Origin: Pinus tabuliformis
Taxonomy: Eukaryota; Streptophyta; Pinopsida; Pinales; Pinaceae
Direction of reading: 5' to 3'
Assembly (NCBI GenBank): GCA_031772625.1
Contig: CM062804.1
Span: 275,931,174 to 275,995,173 of the forward strand
DNA: 64,000 bases
The stretch's first letter is position 1; each line of letters begins with the position of its first letter. A program made the position numbers and the translations under genes. The notes below the pieces were generated by a model, which saw only the letters and a program-made list of their open reading frames with translations, did no database searches and was not told the DNA's origin. Below are positions 10,110-22,031 of the stretch, piece by piece.

Positions 10110-10585
10110 AATGAGGCACAATGCACAATTTACTCGTTTGGAATTGTTTACACCTAAACCTTATTATAGTGGCCAATAGAGTCTCAAAGCAACTTTAGAC
10201 TCATCACCCACTATCACCTTAGCGATCATGTCTACTTCAGGTTGGTTCTTTTCCAACTTCAAGGAGTGGCTTTAAGCGCTACTTCTCACCTGGAAATCAT
10301 GCTCAAAAGGAGTAAATTAAATCAATAAATAAAGAAAACTCAAACAAGGATCAAATGCACTATGTTACTAGTTTAGAATTGTTTTCTTCCAAACCACACT
10401 ATAGTGACCAATGGAGACATGATGCAACTTTAGACACAATTCCCAATATCACCTTAGCATTCATGTCTCTTGATTCAGGCTAGTGATTTTCCAACCTCAA
10501 GGGGGGGTCTGAAGCCTTGCTTCCAATATGCAAATCAAGCTCAAAACAAGTAAATTAGATCAAGAAATAAAGAAAATTCAATGAA
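10110..10585. repeat. degenerate tandem duplication, two units of about 235 bp
   Basis: 10110-10345 and 10346-10585 share ordered blocks: GAATTGTTT, then a CACTATAGTGACCAATGGAG-like block, TCACCTTAGC, and AAATAAAGAAAA. Many substitutions and small indels separate the units, so the duplication is old. No coding sense is seen. 10586-10782 holds nothing I recognise. Confidence 0.7.
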
Positions 10586-10782
10586 GGATATATCAATGAG
10601 GGAAGGATGAATCCAGGAAGATGAATCCCTGCTCCCTAGGCTCTTAATTCAAAAGAAAAATAGATGTCAGTGAGGAAATCCAATCTGGCATCTGGTTCAA
10701 ACGAATCCAACTGGATAGGGGCCAAACAACCTCCTTATCACTAATGGCCAAGTGTGACCCATAGGGGAAAGAACCATGCATG

Positions 10783-11210
10783 CAATTCTATCTTGGCCAC
10801 TTCATGACCAAGTCAAGCATAGGGGAAAAGTAAGTACTAAATTCAAAGCTACAAGTAGCAAAGTCTGATTAACAAAATAATTGAACCTTAGCCTAACACT
10901 ATTACATCCAAGGATTGAATCAAAACGTTAATCACAAATTCTCATACAACTAAGGAAAGAACGAATCCACATAGCATACAAAAAAGAGAAACTTAATCAA
11001 ACAGGAAAATCATTCCAGCAACAAGATAAATCAACATGTCAGGAGAAACAAAAAATAGGGCCAAACTACTCATTTTATTGACATCAATGCCCAAGAACAA
11101 ATTACAAAACATGGGGGAGTGAAGCCCCATGATTCAACCACTTTCTCCTTCTCTAAAAACTAAATAAATAGATAGTTATTATTCTAAGTGGTTGTGACTT
11201 CATCAGCCAA
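10783..11210 (+). repeat. repeat A, copy 1
   Basis: About 428 bp that recurs at 12055-12481 in direct orientation with roughly 95% identity by eye. It begins CAATTCTATCTTGGCC. No domain is visible. The following 11211-11571 holds no recognisable feature. Confidence 0.85.
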
Positions 11211-11571
11211 GAATAGTCATGCATGTGAACTCTAACTAAATCTTGAGTTGAATTGGAACCATAAATAAGGTTGAGTTTCACATAAAGTGTGTGTATCCAC
11301 CTCAAGTAGTGCACCCTCCTTGTGGAAAAGGGTTTATTTCTTTGCTATAAATAATCTTCACTTACACTACCCCTTGCAAGGATAAGATGAAATCTTTTCC
11401 AAATATATCTTCGGCAAGAGATATTGTTAAAATTATTAATTATTTCCAGCTTTATCCACACCAAGGCACAGGTCAATATCCTCATGCTCATCAAATTATA
11501 ATTATGGAATGATGTTTTCCGCACACTTCAACACATGGCACCATCCTTTGACCCATCATCTCCATGTAAGC

Positions 11572-12053
11572 ACCATGTCATTGCCTAAAAATAGGTGTAC
11601 TAAAAATAGTAGTGACCCCTTCTAAAAAACAGAGTCTCAAAAAGTCGAGTTGAGCCTCCTAAAATATAGGAACCTCAAAATGCCAAAATATCTCCCATGG
11701 CAACACTTACTATAAAATAAATGTTGCTAAAATAGCACCACTTGGCATGTCATCCATAATCAAACTCTCTACCTCCAAGGAACCTCAATATGTGCTCTAC
11801 TTTTCCATGCAAGCTCTATAGAGTCTCGACTCTCCAGCATTGCCATGAAATCAAGTATCTATCTGAATAAGATTGTAGTACCAAAAAACACCTCTCCTGT
11901 CACGCATTCTTCTCTCAAGACTAGCATGTCTTTGGCATCAGTTTTAGGTTGGCAATTATATTAGATGGATGTAAATACAATCTTCCTCAATGTTGTGAGA
12001 AGTATACATTAATCAATTGAGAGGATTTGAGGTGCATGGACAAGAGACCCATT
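11572..12053 (+). repeat. repeat B, copy 1, containing a copia RT fragment
   Basis: This segment recurs at 24808-25302 in direct orientation. Its right end encodes the copia RT motif DVNTIFLN (consensus DVKTAFLNG) with the following residues in other frames. Copy 1 stops abruptly at CCCAT, where repeat A copy 2 begins two bases later, whereas copy 2 carries on into more RT. So copy 1 is a truncated copia piece joined to unrelated sequence. Confidence 0.8.
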
Positions 12054-12054
12054 A

Positions 12055-12481
12055 CAATTCTATCTTGGCCACTTCATGACCAAGTCAAGCATAGGGGAAA
12101 AGTAAGTACTAAATTCAAGGCTACAAGTAGCAAGTCTGATTAACAAAATAATTGAACCTTAGCCTAAAACTATTACATCTAGGGATTGAATCACAACGTT
12201 AATAAAAAAATGCTCATACAACTAAGGAATGAACGAATCAACATAGCATACAAAAAAGAGAAACTTAATCAAATAGAAAAATCATTTAGCAACAAGATAA
12301 GTCAAAATGTCAGGAGAAACAAAAAATAGGTCCAAACTACTCATTTTATTGAAATCAAAGCCCAAGAACAATTAAAAAAACATGGGGGAGTGAATCCCCA
12401 TGATTCAACCACTTTCTCCTTCTCTAAAAACTAAATAAATAGATAGTTATTATTCTAAGTGGTTGTGACTTCATCAACCAA
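12055..12481 (+). repeat. repeat A, copy 2
   Basis: Direct copy of 10783-11210. Its right end is cut by the LTR that starts at 12482: copy 1 continues CCAAGAATAG, copy 2 goes from CCAA straight into TGTTAA. Confidence 0.85.
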
Positions 12482-13592
12482 TGTTAAAATTGGAAACTAG
12501 GGCCAAATTCCACTTTGGATGGATCTTTTGAAGAAGATAGTTGTGGCAATGATTTCCTCTTTTTGAGAGGACCAAAAATGACCTAAAGATCACTAAAATT
12601 GGATAAAGGAAAATATATTTTTGAAGCAATCCCACCCATATGTAATTTATCAAGGTCGGCTTGGGGTTAATCTAACCAATTTAAAGCCCTCTTCCACTCC
12701 TATAAAAGGAAGCGTGCTCCTTACTTATTGTACACATTAACATATCATATTCTTCTCTCTAAAATTGGTCAGTTCCCTAGGAGATCAAGCAGGAGGACGA
12801 CAAGCATATTTTTGGGTTAGTTATATTCATCCCTGAGATAACTGAGTAGTAAAGGAGACAATATGTGGGTTTTAGATCTTTTTTGGGTTTCTTTATTAGT
12901 GTCTTGCAAGATCAAGATGCTATAGGAAGGTAGTCATAGGGATCAGTTTAGTTAAGGAGATAAGTTGGGGTTCCTTTATATAGAATCCCTCTTCTCTTCT
13001 TCTGGTAATCCGCAACCCTAGGAGGCTAATCTAGCTAGGCCGCAGGCCTCATTCCTCATGTTTTATGGGTGATATCATTCACCAAGAAGCTACTAGTTTG
13101 AAGAGTGTAATTAGAAAAAGACATCAAGCTATTTATTAGCGTAGAAGGAGGACAGGTTGCAAAAAATTGAAGCATCTTGAAAGGAAGAAGGGTCGCAGTT
13201 CTTGAGATCAAATATGGGCTAATATGGGCTCTATATCTACATCCCTAACCACATACTTTTGACCACAGGATCCCTCATCTCATCAACTTGGTTTTGACTG
13301 GTCATTCTTGGACTATTTTTGGCTTATTCTATTCAGCAAAGGAGGTTGAATTACTTGATCCAAAACCAAGCTCCTTTTCCTATCTTGGGGTTTTTCCCTG
13401 GCTTGAGCCAATTTATGTGTCTTTTGTCTTGGCTTGTCTTCAGCGTATGTTATTTATGATCTTTCCTCAATTAATATCAATGTGATAAAGATTTATATGA
13501 TTTCTAATGAAAGAGATAGAAGTAAACTTGGGCTTATGTGGAACATTGAAGTAATTGTCTTAAGCAAAGATCATGTTAACCAAAAATTAACA
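12482..13592 (+). repeat. 5' LTR of an old LTR retrotransposon (element L2)
   Basis: 1111 bp with ends TGTTAAAATTGG and AAAAATTAACA, the last base abutting a primer binding site. A CCAAT motif lies near 12676 and a TATA box at 12701. It interrupts repeat A. No second copy of this LTR is found in the window, so its right end is lost, rearranged or too diverged to see. Confidence 0.8.
12701..12708 (+). promoter_or_regulatory. TATA box of the L2 LTR
   Basis: TATAAAAG preceded about 25 bp upstream by a CCAAT motif, a good match to an LTR U3 promoter. Transcription would start near 12730. Confidence 0.6.
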
Positions 13593-13608
13593 TGGTATCA
13601 GAGCCAGG
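13593..13608 (+). promoter_or_regulatory. primer binding site of L2 (initiator Met tRNA)
   Basis: TGGTATCAGAGCCAGG follows the LTR end without a gap and complements the 3' end of initiator tRNA-Met. It sets the element's orientation as plus. Confidence 0.9.
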
Positions 13609-14290
13609 TGAGAACAAGCCCTACAACAATGCATCACCCTACAGCTAGAAGGATGAAATATCTGTGATTTTGTTGGGTATTCTCTCTGTGATTTAAAGGC
13701 TTTGTAGACTATGGTACTAAGGCACAATATCTGCAAAAGTGAAGTTCTTTGTGGCACATCTTATAGCCTATTTAAGGCATATCATCCTTGTGCATGCAGG
13801 CTTTTCTGAAGGCATATTCATAGGTTTCTAACTCAGATCTGAAGGCATCCTTCTATGGTCTTTGACATGCCCTAATCATTGTAACCCAATCCAAGATGAT
13901 TGATGTTGCCTTCTAAGATCAATTTCTGAAAGTTTGTTTGACACTTCCAAATATTTTGGAATTGGTTCATTGATTACTAAGTCTATTCAGCCTCCCTTGA
14001 ACTTAAGCAGGAGCAATTTTGTATCACATGTCAAGGATCTTTGTGGGCTAAAAATTACATCTGACTGAAGGTTACTCGACCTCAGCTTCTATCACATCAA
14101 CAACAACTGGTGTACCTCAAGAACATCTGGTTTTGTACTCTTGAAATGGATCTGTTGATGATGATTTAAGGGTCACTTGGTCTTCCTTAGATCAAAGGTT
14201 TGATTACTTTTTTTTCAGCCCTCCATTTCAAAGATATATCTCTTGCATTTAAGGTCTAGTTGAGATATCATTTCAGAAACATAGTGATGT
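13609..14290 (+). other. L2 interior, left part
   Basis: Leader and possible gag remains of L2, with many stops and no domain that I can name. It is interrupted by the gypsy element at 14291. It resumes at 22037, as shown by the GATGT duplication. Confidence 0.5.
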
Positions 14291-14622
14291 TGTTAGGTCC
14301 CTATAATACTAGTGATTCCCCCATTACTATTGTCATTGTATCCCTTATTATTATTGTTGTGCCCCTACTGTCCCCATATTGCTATTATTATGCCCCATAG
14401 AATCCCTCTATTGTTATTTTTGTGCCTTTATATTATTATTGTTAGGTCGGCTTGGTTATATTGTGACCCCTTAGACTCCTATATTGGAAAAGAGGTTTTG
14501 TCATTTGAATCATCCAAGAATTTTTTATTTCTGTAATGTAAAGGACGTTTCCCTCTCGAAGAGGCTGAATTATAAGGCGTTGATCTATCTTTTCTATATT
14601 TTTGTGAGCTGGTTTCATAACA
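14291..14622 (+). repeat. 5' LTR of the gypsy element
   Basis: 332 bp, TGTTAGGTCC to TTTCATAACA, rich in ATTATT runs. It is followed after two bases by the primer binding site. The TATA region seen in the 3' LTR (CTATATATAG near 21887) has decayed here to CTATATTGG. Confidence 0.92.
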
Positions 14623-14624
14623 TT

Positions 14625-14636
14625 TGGTATCAGAGC
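14625..14636 (+). promoter_or_regulatory. primer binding site of the gypsy element
   Basis: TGGTATCAGAGC starts two bases after the 5' LTR and matches the initiator tRNA-Met primer, as used by many chromoviruses. Confidence 0.88.
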
Positions 14637-15506
14637 TTTGGATTCTAGGGTTTCGCTGCTCCAAATAGGTCATTGTGGAATTTTTACTATAACTTTTTTT
14701 CTGCGACGTTTCATAAGCTAATAAAAAAACCCATTTGAGACTAAATTGCATTGAACCTCGGGTCTAAATTTCAGATTTTTGCTTGCTATATTTTCGGAGA
14801 TATGATATGAGGAAGTTAGGATTTTTGCAAGCTCTAGAATTTCATCTAAAACAGGTCATCGTGGAATTTTTGCTATAACGATTTCTATACGATGTTTTAG
14901 AAGCTAAACAAAAAACCTATTTGAGAATAAATCACTTTGAACCTCAGATCCAAATTTCAGATCCTGTATCGCTATATTGTTGGAGATATGATCTAAGGAA
15001 ATTAGGGTTTTGGCAGACCCCTGAATTACATTCCAAACAGGTCACCTTGGGAAAATTGTCATAAATGTCACTCTGAGCATCAGATTGAATGTTTTTAAGA
15101 AGTTATAGAAAGAGGACGGATTGTAGTATTTTTGGGTGTCATTTTCAGAACCTAATATTGAAATAGTGACCTGTAGAACATTGTAAAAATTTTCTCTACT
15201 AAACCAATCTATACTCAGGTCATCATGGGAGATTTGGCATAACTCTTCATTGGAGAATCCAATATTGATTAGAATTGGAGGATTAGAAAGATTAAGTAGG
15301 GGGGTTTTGCAGGAATAAATTTTAGACCTAGGAGATCCAAAGTTACAGAGATACATAAGATTCAATATCGAGCTCCTACAAAGTGAAAAAACGTGTGTAG
15401 TTTTTTAATTTTTTTTGCATAAGCTTGGTTTGAAAAATTAGTTTGAAGGAATTCAAAGGGTATAGTGAATCATTATTATTGGTAATTTATGCCCTGAAGA
15501 AAGAAA

Positions 15507-16640
15507 ATGGAAACACCTAGTAAGCAACCTGAAAGCTCTAACATGACTCATGAAGAAGAGGAAGAAATGCAACATGATATACCAAAATTATGAGACCAAG
15601 TGCAACAAATTCCACTCGCACAAAAAGTAATAGAAAATAAGATGGATGGTTTAAAGAAAGATGTAGAAGCTAAGATGGATGGTTTATCATAAGATGGATG
15701 GCATGGAATCTAAGATGGAAGATTGGAAGATTTGAAGACAAATTTGACAAAGTTTCAACAAGAAATGCTTACTAATGGCAAAAGGGTAGTAAAGGAAACT
15801 CATGATGAGAACAAAATAAATGTTAATCATGATTTCATAGACTCTAAATTTGGATCAAAGAACCACCATGTTCCAAAGATCAATATGAAGAAGTTTGATG
15901 GCAAGGATCCTGGAACATGGATACTATAGATGGAGCAATTTTTCGATGTCCATAATGTGCAAAACACATAAAAGGTACACATTGCAACTTTTTATTTGGA
16001 ACTAAATCAGTTTGTATGGTATCGATGGTTTTGCTCTCGTAAACAAATTGTTACTTGGGTTATTTTTATGGATGAAATGATAACACATTATGAGGATACA
16101 AAAAGCAACACCTTTTTTAGCCAATTGATAAATCTCAAACAAAAGGGTTCAATGATGGAGCACATTGAGGACTTCCAAAAATTGAATATAAGGGTAAAAG
16201 ATATTCCAGAGGAGCATAGGATTGATGTGTTCATAGGGTCTTGAAAAGATAACATCCAACATGAGGCTTTCCTTTGGGAACCAGATTCATTGGAGAAGGT
16301 ATTCGGGTTGGCAAGAAAAATGTAAATAAAAATTATGGCAACAAGGAAGCCTACCACTCACAATCATAAAGATGGAAGTGTTGTTGCCCCTAGCCATCCA
16401 CAACCTACAAGGTTGACACCACAACAATTGGGAGAAAAAAGAGCAAAAGGGCTTTGTTATAGTTGTGATAGCAAAGACAATAAAGGTCATAAGTGTGCCG
16501 AGAAGAAATTATTTTACATAGATTGTGAAGAGGAGGAAGAAAAGGAACAAGAAACACCAAAAGAAGAGGATATACACTAGAAAATAACCCTAGAAAAAGA
16601 ATAAATGAATCTGACCATGTCTTGTAATGCATTGGCTGGA
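15507..16640 (+). pseudogene. gypsy gag with zinc knuckle
   Basis: The likely start is the ATG at 15507, giving METPSKQPESS and then an acidic stretch. Stops and frameshifts soon follow. 15996-16244 carries the retrotransposon gag core with KQKGSMMEHIEDFQKL and an NIRVKDIPEEH block. 16335-16580 carries a knuckle-like CYSCDSKDNKGHKC followed by KKLFYID and an acidic tail, the usual chromovirus gag end. The knuckle spacing departs from strict CCHC. At least four frame breaks are present. Confidence 0.82.
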
Positions 16641-17300
16641 ATTAGCACTAGTCAAACTATAAAGATATAAGGGCATATCAAGAAGAAAAAGGTATTAGTG
16701 TTGATTGATTCGGGAAGTACCCATAATTTTATTCGTTGTACGATAGCCAAGGAATTGAATTGCTCCCTATATCCAGCACCAGAGTGTCAAGTGATGGTTG
16801 CAAGTGGAGGAACCATAAATTGCTCAAGAAAGTGCTGTAATACCAAGCTATCCATGTGAGAATATGTATTTAATAGCCTAATGCTTTCCATTCCAATTGG
16901 TGGTGCTCGTGTTGCACTAGGAGTCCAATGGCTACAATCCTTGAGTACACTAGCTTTTAATTTTCAAGAACTTTTCATGAAATTCTCTTCAGAAGGAAAG
17001 GAAGTTTAACTAAGGGGTATCCCAGGGAAACCGAGAAAGATAATCAGCTATAATGGAATGAAAAATCTTCTAAAGAAAGAACAATGAGGCATAATTGCAT
17101 AATTATGTTCACTAGAGGTTCCCACATCGAAATCATCCATTTCTCCAGATCTCCAAAAAGTCTTGGATAATCATTCCAAGGTATTTTAGACTCCCAAAGG
17201 CCTCCCACCTATTTGTGGTCATGATCATGCTATTAATTTGATTCTAAGAAGTGTTCCTCCAAACATCAGGCCTTACATATATCCCTATGTCCAAAAGAGT
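16641..17300 (+). pseudogene. gypsy aspartic protease
   Basis: Starting near 16692 the plus strand encodes VLVLIDSGSTHNFIRC, the retropepsin active-site loop (D-S-G) of Ty3/gypsy elements. It lies directly after the zinc-knuckle region and before the RT, as expected. The remainder, to about 17040, is broken by stops. 17190-17300 already resembles the RT N-terminal linker. Confidence 0.78.
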
Positions 17301-17339
17301 GAAATTGAATGTATGGTTGCATAAATTCTAGAGGTTGGT

Positions 17340-18060
17340 ATGATTCAACCTAGTCAAAGTTCTTTCTCTGCTCCAGTAGTATTGGTTCACAAGAAGGATA
17401 GATCATGGCACATGGGTCCAGATTATAGGCAGCTCAACAAGCTCACTATTAAAGATAAATTTCCCATTCCTGTCATTGATGAATTATTGGATCAATTGCA
17501 TGGATCAATTTACTTCACCAAGTTGGATCTTCGTTCAGGATAGCATCAAATCATAATGAAGACTGAAGACATTCCAAAAACAACATTTAGAACTCAGAAG
17601 GGTCATCATGAATTTTTGGTCATGCCTTTTGGCCTTACTAATGCACCTTCTACATTTCAAGGTTTGATGAATTCCATTTTCAAACCCTTCCATAGAAAAT
17701 TTGTTTTAATATTTTTTGATGATATACTAATCTACAACAAGTCTTGGAAGGATCATGTCCAACATGTTAACACGGTGCTCAAACTATTGGAGGAGAAACA
17801 ATTATATGCAAAAATCTCCAAATGTTTCTTTGGAGTACAAGAGGTGGAATATCTGGGTCATATTATATCTCATGAAGGTGTTAAGGTAGACCCTAGCAAA
17901 ATTAAAACCATTAAGGAATGGAAAATCCTCACATCTATAAATAATCTATGAGGATTTCTTGGGTTGACAAGGTATTATCACAAGTTTGTTAAGAATTATG
18001 GGAGAATAGTAGCACCTCTAACAACATTATTGAAGAAAGATGCATTTTCATGGACTCTAG
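17340..18060 (+). pseudogene. gypsy reverse transcriptase, left part (before nested LTR)
   Basis: Two same-frame pieces, 17340-17543 and 17556-17951, are split by one stop (TAG after LDLRSG, where the family has Tyr). The motifs run [51 protein letters not shown], and the catalytic FFDDILIY (the usual Y-x-DD box with Phe first). Then KCFFGVQEVEYLGHIIS and [17 protein letters not shown]. Both catalytic Asp are present. The frame is cut at FSWT by the solo LTR at 18061 and resumes at 19758. Confidence 0.93.
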
Positions 18061-19757
18061 TGTTGGCATTATGATAGAGGTGTTGTCCTTGATGGCAACT
18101 CACTCAGATGAAAGCTCACAGTGCAACAGGTCAAAGAATTACAGATCAAACTACAAAGGCTGAAGAAAGAGAGGTATACGCAGGTTCACCGTGTCCAAGC
18201 TGCATATATACACAGGTTTATTGAACAAAATGTGCGTATACGTGCACACGGACTTTCACAGAAGGAAAAGCACGTATATCTTGGAAAAACAAAGTTTTTG
18301 GTCCAAGGTATTTCTTGATTGAAGGTCTTTGACCCAAGGTATTGGTCCTAAGTAGTTTTGGTCCATGGTATTGAGAAAGGCCTAAAAATATATAAGGAGG
18401 AGAAGATCATTAGGCCATGTGTGCAAGTATTTTGAATATATTATGAGGTTTTGGATCATATATGCAGTTTATTGAGCTTTTGATGGCTTGCTTGATTTGA
18501 TCTAAGGAGGCACCTATAAGGCTGATGAAGGTTGATGGATTGGGATCATAAATGCTTAAAACTATTCTCATTATTTGGTTTGATCTTGAACAGTCTAGAT
18601 CTTAATACAAACACATGTTTTATTCTATAAATGTGATGATCTGGGTATGCTAAATTCTGGAATAGTTGAGATATTTTAAGTTACCATTTACAGATCTGTA
18701 CACAGGTTCACTTTAGTAAAAGAGTGTATACACATTAGTTCAGCATATGAAAGTAGTATATACATCATAAATTGGAATTTGTAGATCTATACACTGGTTC
18801 CCTTTGGTAAAAGTGTGTATACATGTTGGTTCGACACATGGAAGTAGCGTATACCTTATGAAGCATGATGTTTAAAGTTTCAGTTGTTTCTATTTGTTGT
18901 TGCAGAGTTCTGGGTTTTGATTTGTGTTCTGGTGACTGTATTCTAGTAACAATGTTCTGAATGATCAGATTGATTAATTGTGATTTGCTTCAGTGATGAT
19001 GGGTTGTCAGTGATTGATTGATTCAGTTGTGGTTGATTTAGAAAGTGATGATTGAGTTTCAGTGATTGGTTGATGTAGATGTATTTGATGATTGTATTGC
19101 AGTTATGATTTTTTGAGTTTCAATTTTGTTGATGGGTCCAGTATGAAAATTGGATGACACGTGGCCTTTAGATTGTGGTGTAGTGTTATAGGAGTATCCA
19201 GTCTGAAAAATTCATGAAACGTGGTCCCTGGTGGAAGAGTGGAGTTTTCTGTGGGTTGGCACCTATGTACTAGTAAGCATATTGGCTAGTACAAGAGCTA
19301 GGGGGTTGTAGCTCCCTTCCAGTAGTAGCTGGAGAATGAGAGAAGGTTGTAGCCTTCTGTAGGTGGGTGCTTGCGTACTGGTATGAGTCTGCACTAGTAC
19401 AAGATTGTAAATAGATTTTCTTATTATTAAAAGAAGACAGAGATGACAACAACATGTGGTTTTTACCCACATTGGGTTTCCACCTTATATCTTTGTGTTC
19501 ATGTGTGTTGCTTATGTGTGATGATTTATTCTTCTTTTACTGCACTGTCTAATAAATCTCTGATATACTGGTTTAAGCTCAATACATTATAAATTGTCTA
19601 AATCAAAAGTTATCTGCATATACACTGGTTGATTTAAGTACAGTTGCGTGTACACGCTACTTCACTTAGATGAAGTAGCGTATATAAATCTGTTTGGGAA
19701 ATAAAATTATAGATCTGATAATACTGATTCACCCCCCTCTCAGTATTATTTCCAACA
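18061..19757 (+). mobile_element. solo LTR, family S (copy 2), nested in gypsy RT
   Basis: 1697 bp with TGTTGG...CCAACA ends. Flanks are TCTAG (18056-18060) and TCCAG (19758-19762), a 5-bp duplication with one substitution. Joining the flanks restores the expected RT-to-RNase H frame (FSWT, then EATKAF). It aligns throughout with 4815-6297, including the TATA box (18389-18396), the repeated GTATAC/GTGTATAC motifs and the C-rich tract before the end. It is about 200 bp longer because of internal indels. Confidence 0.9.
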
Positions 19758-20280
19758 TCCAGAAGCAACAAAGGCCTTTGAACATCTTAAAGAGGCAATG
19801 TGCCAAGCACCAGTCTTAGCTACACCAGACTTCATAAAAACCTTTATTGTGGAATGTGATGCCTCAGGAAATGGAATTGGTGCTATTTTAATGCAAGAAG
19901 AAAGACCAGTTGCTTTCGAAAGTTGTCCAATCAAAGGAAAGTATTTACACAAAGCTATTTATGAGAAGGAAATGTTGGCAATACTACATGCACTTAAGAA
20001 ATGGCGACCCTACCTAATGGGAAGATACTTCAAGGTAAAAACAGATCATGATAGTCTTAAATAATTTTTAGAACAAAGATTATCTTCAGAAGAGAAGAAA
20101 AAATGGGTCACAAAGATGTTGGGTTATGACTTTGAAATCATTTACAAAAAAGGGAAGAAAAATGTTGTGGCAGATGCACTCTCAAGAAAGGATGAGGATG
20201 TGGAAGCATTTATTTGCACCATTTCTATTATCCAACCAGATTGGATAAAAAAAGCAAGGGGATGAATGGAAGAATGAAAA
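19758..20280 (+). pseudogene. gypsy RNase H
   Basis: Right part of the RT-RNase H, with the connection block [18 protein letters not shown] followed by the RNase H start [16 protein letters not shown] (first catalytic Asp). Then [20 protein letters not shown] (catalytic Glu) and [11 protein letters not shown] (Asp). A stop follows at about 20062. The continuing frame gives DFEIIYKKGKKNVVADALSR, the usual end with the last Asp. So the active-site residues are kept but one nonsense change breaks it. Confidence 0.92.
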
Positions 20281-20286
20281 GGAAGT

Positions 20287-21363
20287 GTGGGAACTCATTC
20301 AAAGATACAACAAGATCCTAGTACGTCTGATACATTTAGCTGGAAAAATGATTCGTTATGGTACAAGGATCAGTTATACCTATGTAAGAATTCCAAACTT
20401 AAACAAAAGATTCTTATGGAATTTCACACCTCTCCCTTAGGAGGGTACTTAGGATTTATGAAAACCTACCATAGGGTTAAGAAGGGTTTTTTTTGGTATG
20501 GCCTTAAATCAAATATTCAAAAGTTTGTGATAGAATGTTTGGTTAGCCAACAAAATAAAGGTTAAACAATTAAGACCCCAGGACTATTACAACCTTTATC
20601 CATTCCGACCCAACATTGGGAGGAGGTTTCAATGGATTTTATCACAAGTTTATCCAAGTCCGAAGGAAATATTGTTATCATGGTGGTAATTGACAGACTT
20701 ATCAAGTATGCACACTTTTGTGCATTATCTCATCCATTTAAAGCGAGTACAGTTTCTAATACATTTATGGAAACAATTCAAAAGCTACATGGAAACCCAA
20801 AGATTATTGTAAGTGACAGAGATTCCATTTTCATTGGGAATTTTTGGACAAAATTATTTTCTTATCTTGGTACTCAGTTAGCTCATAGCTCATCTTATCA
20901 TCCTCAATCTGATGGAAAAACTGAGATAGTAAACAAATGTTTGGAAGGATATATTTGTTGCTTTGTATCTGATAAACAAACAAAATGGGTCAAATGGTTT
21001 CCTCTGGCTGAATGGTGGTATAACAATTCCTTCCATACTGCAACAAAAATGACTCCATTTATGGCACTTTATGGATATCATCCACCATCCATCACATCAT
21101 ATTTAAGAGAAAATTCTAAGGTTCAAGTAGTGGAAGATCACATCGAGCATCATCAACAAGTTCTCCAACTCTTAAAGGACAACCTCACCTTGGTGCAGAA
21201 TAGAATGAAACAACAGGCAGATCAACATTGCAGTGAAAGAAGTTTTCATGTAGGTGATTGGGTATTCCTACGGCCACAACCATATAAACAAATGTCCCTT
21301 AAGCAAGCTAAGAAGGATAATAAATTATCACCAAAATATTATGGTCCATACAAGGTGTTGTAA
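20287..21363 (+). pseudogene. gypsy integrase
   Basis: 20287-20565 holds the N-terminal HHCC zinc finger region (FHTSPLGGYLGFMKTYHRV and then ECLVSQQNKG, in which the second expected Cys has become Ser or is shifted). A stop separates it from the core at 20632-21363. The core carries the D,D-35-E triad: Asp in MVVIDRLIKYAHF, Asp in IIVSDRDSIF, and Glu in SDGKTEIVNKCLEGYI. The C-terminal part has the GDWVFLRPQPYKQ motif and LSPKYYGPYKVL, typical of plant gypsy integrases. The 243-residue core frame is open. Confidence 0.93.
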
Positions 21364-21375
21364 AAGTTAGGTACT

Positions 21376-21642
21376 ATGGCATACAAATTGGAGCTTCCTA
21401 CAACTTCCCGAGCACACCCAGTTTTCCATGTTTCATGCTTAAAGAAGGTTATAGGTGACAAGATTCCAGTTCAAACAATATTTCTAGAACTTGATGAGGA
21501 AGGAAAAATCATATTGGAACCTAAAGTAGTCAAAGAAACAAGAACTCGACAACTACAAAATCGATCAATTTCAGAGTATCTCGTCAAGTGGAAGAACTTA
21601 CCCATTGAGGATTCCACATGGGAGGATAAGAATTTTATATAG
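21376..21642 (+). pseudogene. chromodomain of gypsy integrase
   Basis: After one stop at 21361, the integrase C-terminus continues with HPVFHVSCLKK and, at residues about 65-89, the chromodomain signature (EYLVKWKNLPIEDSTWED). In chromoviruses this module is thought to target integration by binding modified histone tails. Its aromatic residues (Tyr, Trp, Trp) are in place. The polypurine tract follows within 50 bp. Confidence 0.92.
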
Positions 21643-21687
21643 AAACATCCAGAACTACTCAAACATTGAGGGAAACACTTTTTTGAA

Positions 21688-21698
21688 TGAGAGGGGCA
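21688..21698 (+). promoter_or_regulatory. polypurine tract of the gypsy element
   Basis: TGAGAGGGGCA abuts the 3' LTR start at 21699, where plus-strand DNA synthesis would be primed. Confidence 0.85.
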
Positions 21699-22031
21699 TG
21701 TTAGATCCCTATAATACTAGTGATTCCCCCATTACTATTGTTGTTGTATCCCTTATTATTATTGTTGTGCCCCTATTGTCCCCATATTGTTATTATTATG
21801 CCCCATAGAATCCCTCTATTGTTATTTTTATGCCTTTATATTATTGTTGTTAGTTTGACTTGGTTATATTGTGACCCCTTAGACTCCTATATATAGAAAG
21901 GAGGTTTTTTCATTTGAATCATCCAAGAATTGTTCATTTATGTAATGTAAAGGAGGTTGTCCCCTCGAAGAGGTTGAATTCTAAGTGGTTGATCTATCTT
22001 TTCTATCTTTTTGTGAGCTGGTTCCATAACA
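21699..22031 (+). repeat. 3' LTR of the gypsy element
   Basis: 333 bp, TGTTAGATCC to GTTCCATAACA, about 92% identical by eye to 14291-14622. A TATA-like CTATATATAG sits near 21887. It is followed by the GATGT duplication. Confidence 0.92.

Larger units (their letters stand above)
14291..22031 (+). mobile_element. Ty3/gypsy chromovirus, complete, with nested solo LTR
   Basis: LTRs at 14291-14622 and 21699-22031 are flanked by a perfect 5-bp duplication GATGT (14286-14290 and 22032-22036). Domain order on the plus strand is gag, zinc knuckle, protease, RT, RNase H, integrase, chromodomain: gypsy order, and the chromodomain places it among the chromoviruses. Short LTRs of about 332 bp fit the Reina-like clade, but that needs a tree. 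Without the nested LTR it would be about 6.04 kb. By eye the LTRs differ at about 27 of 332 positions (about 8%), so the insertion is old. Several stops and frameshifts make it inactive. Confidence 0.95.
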
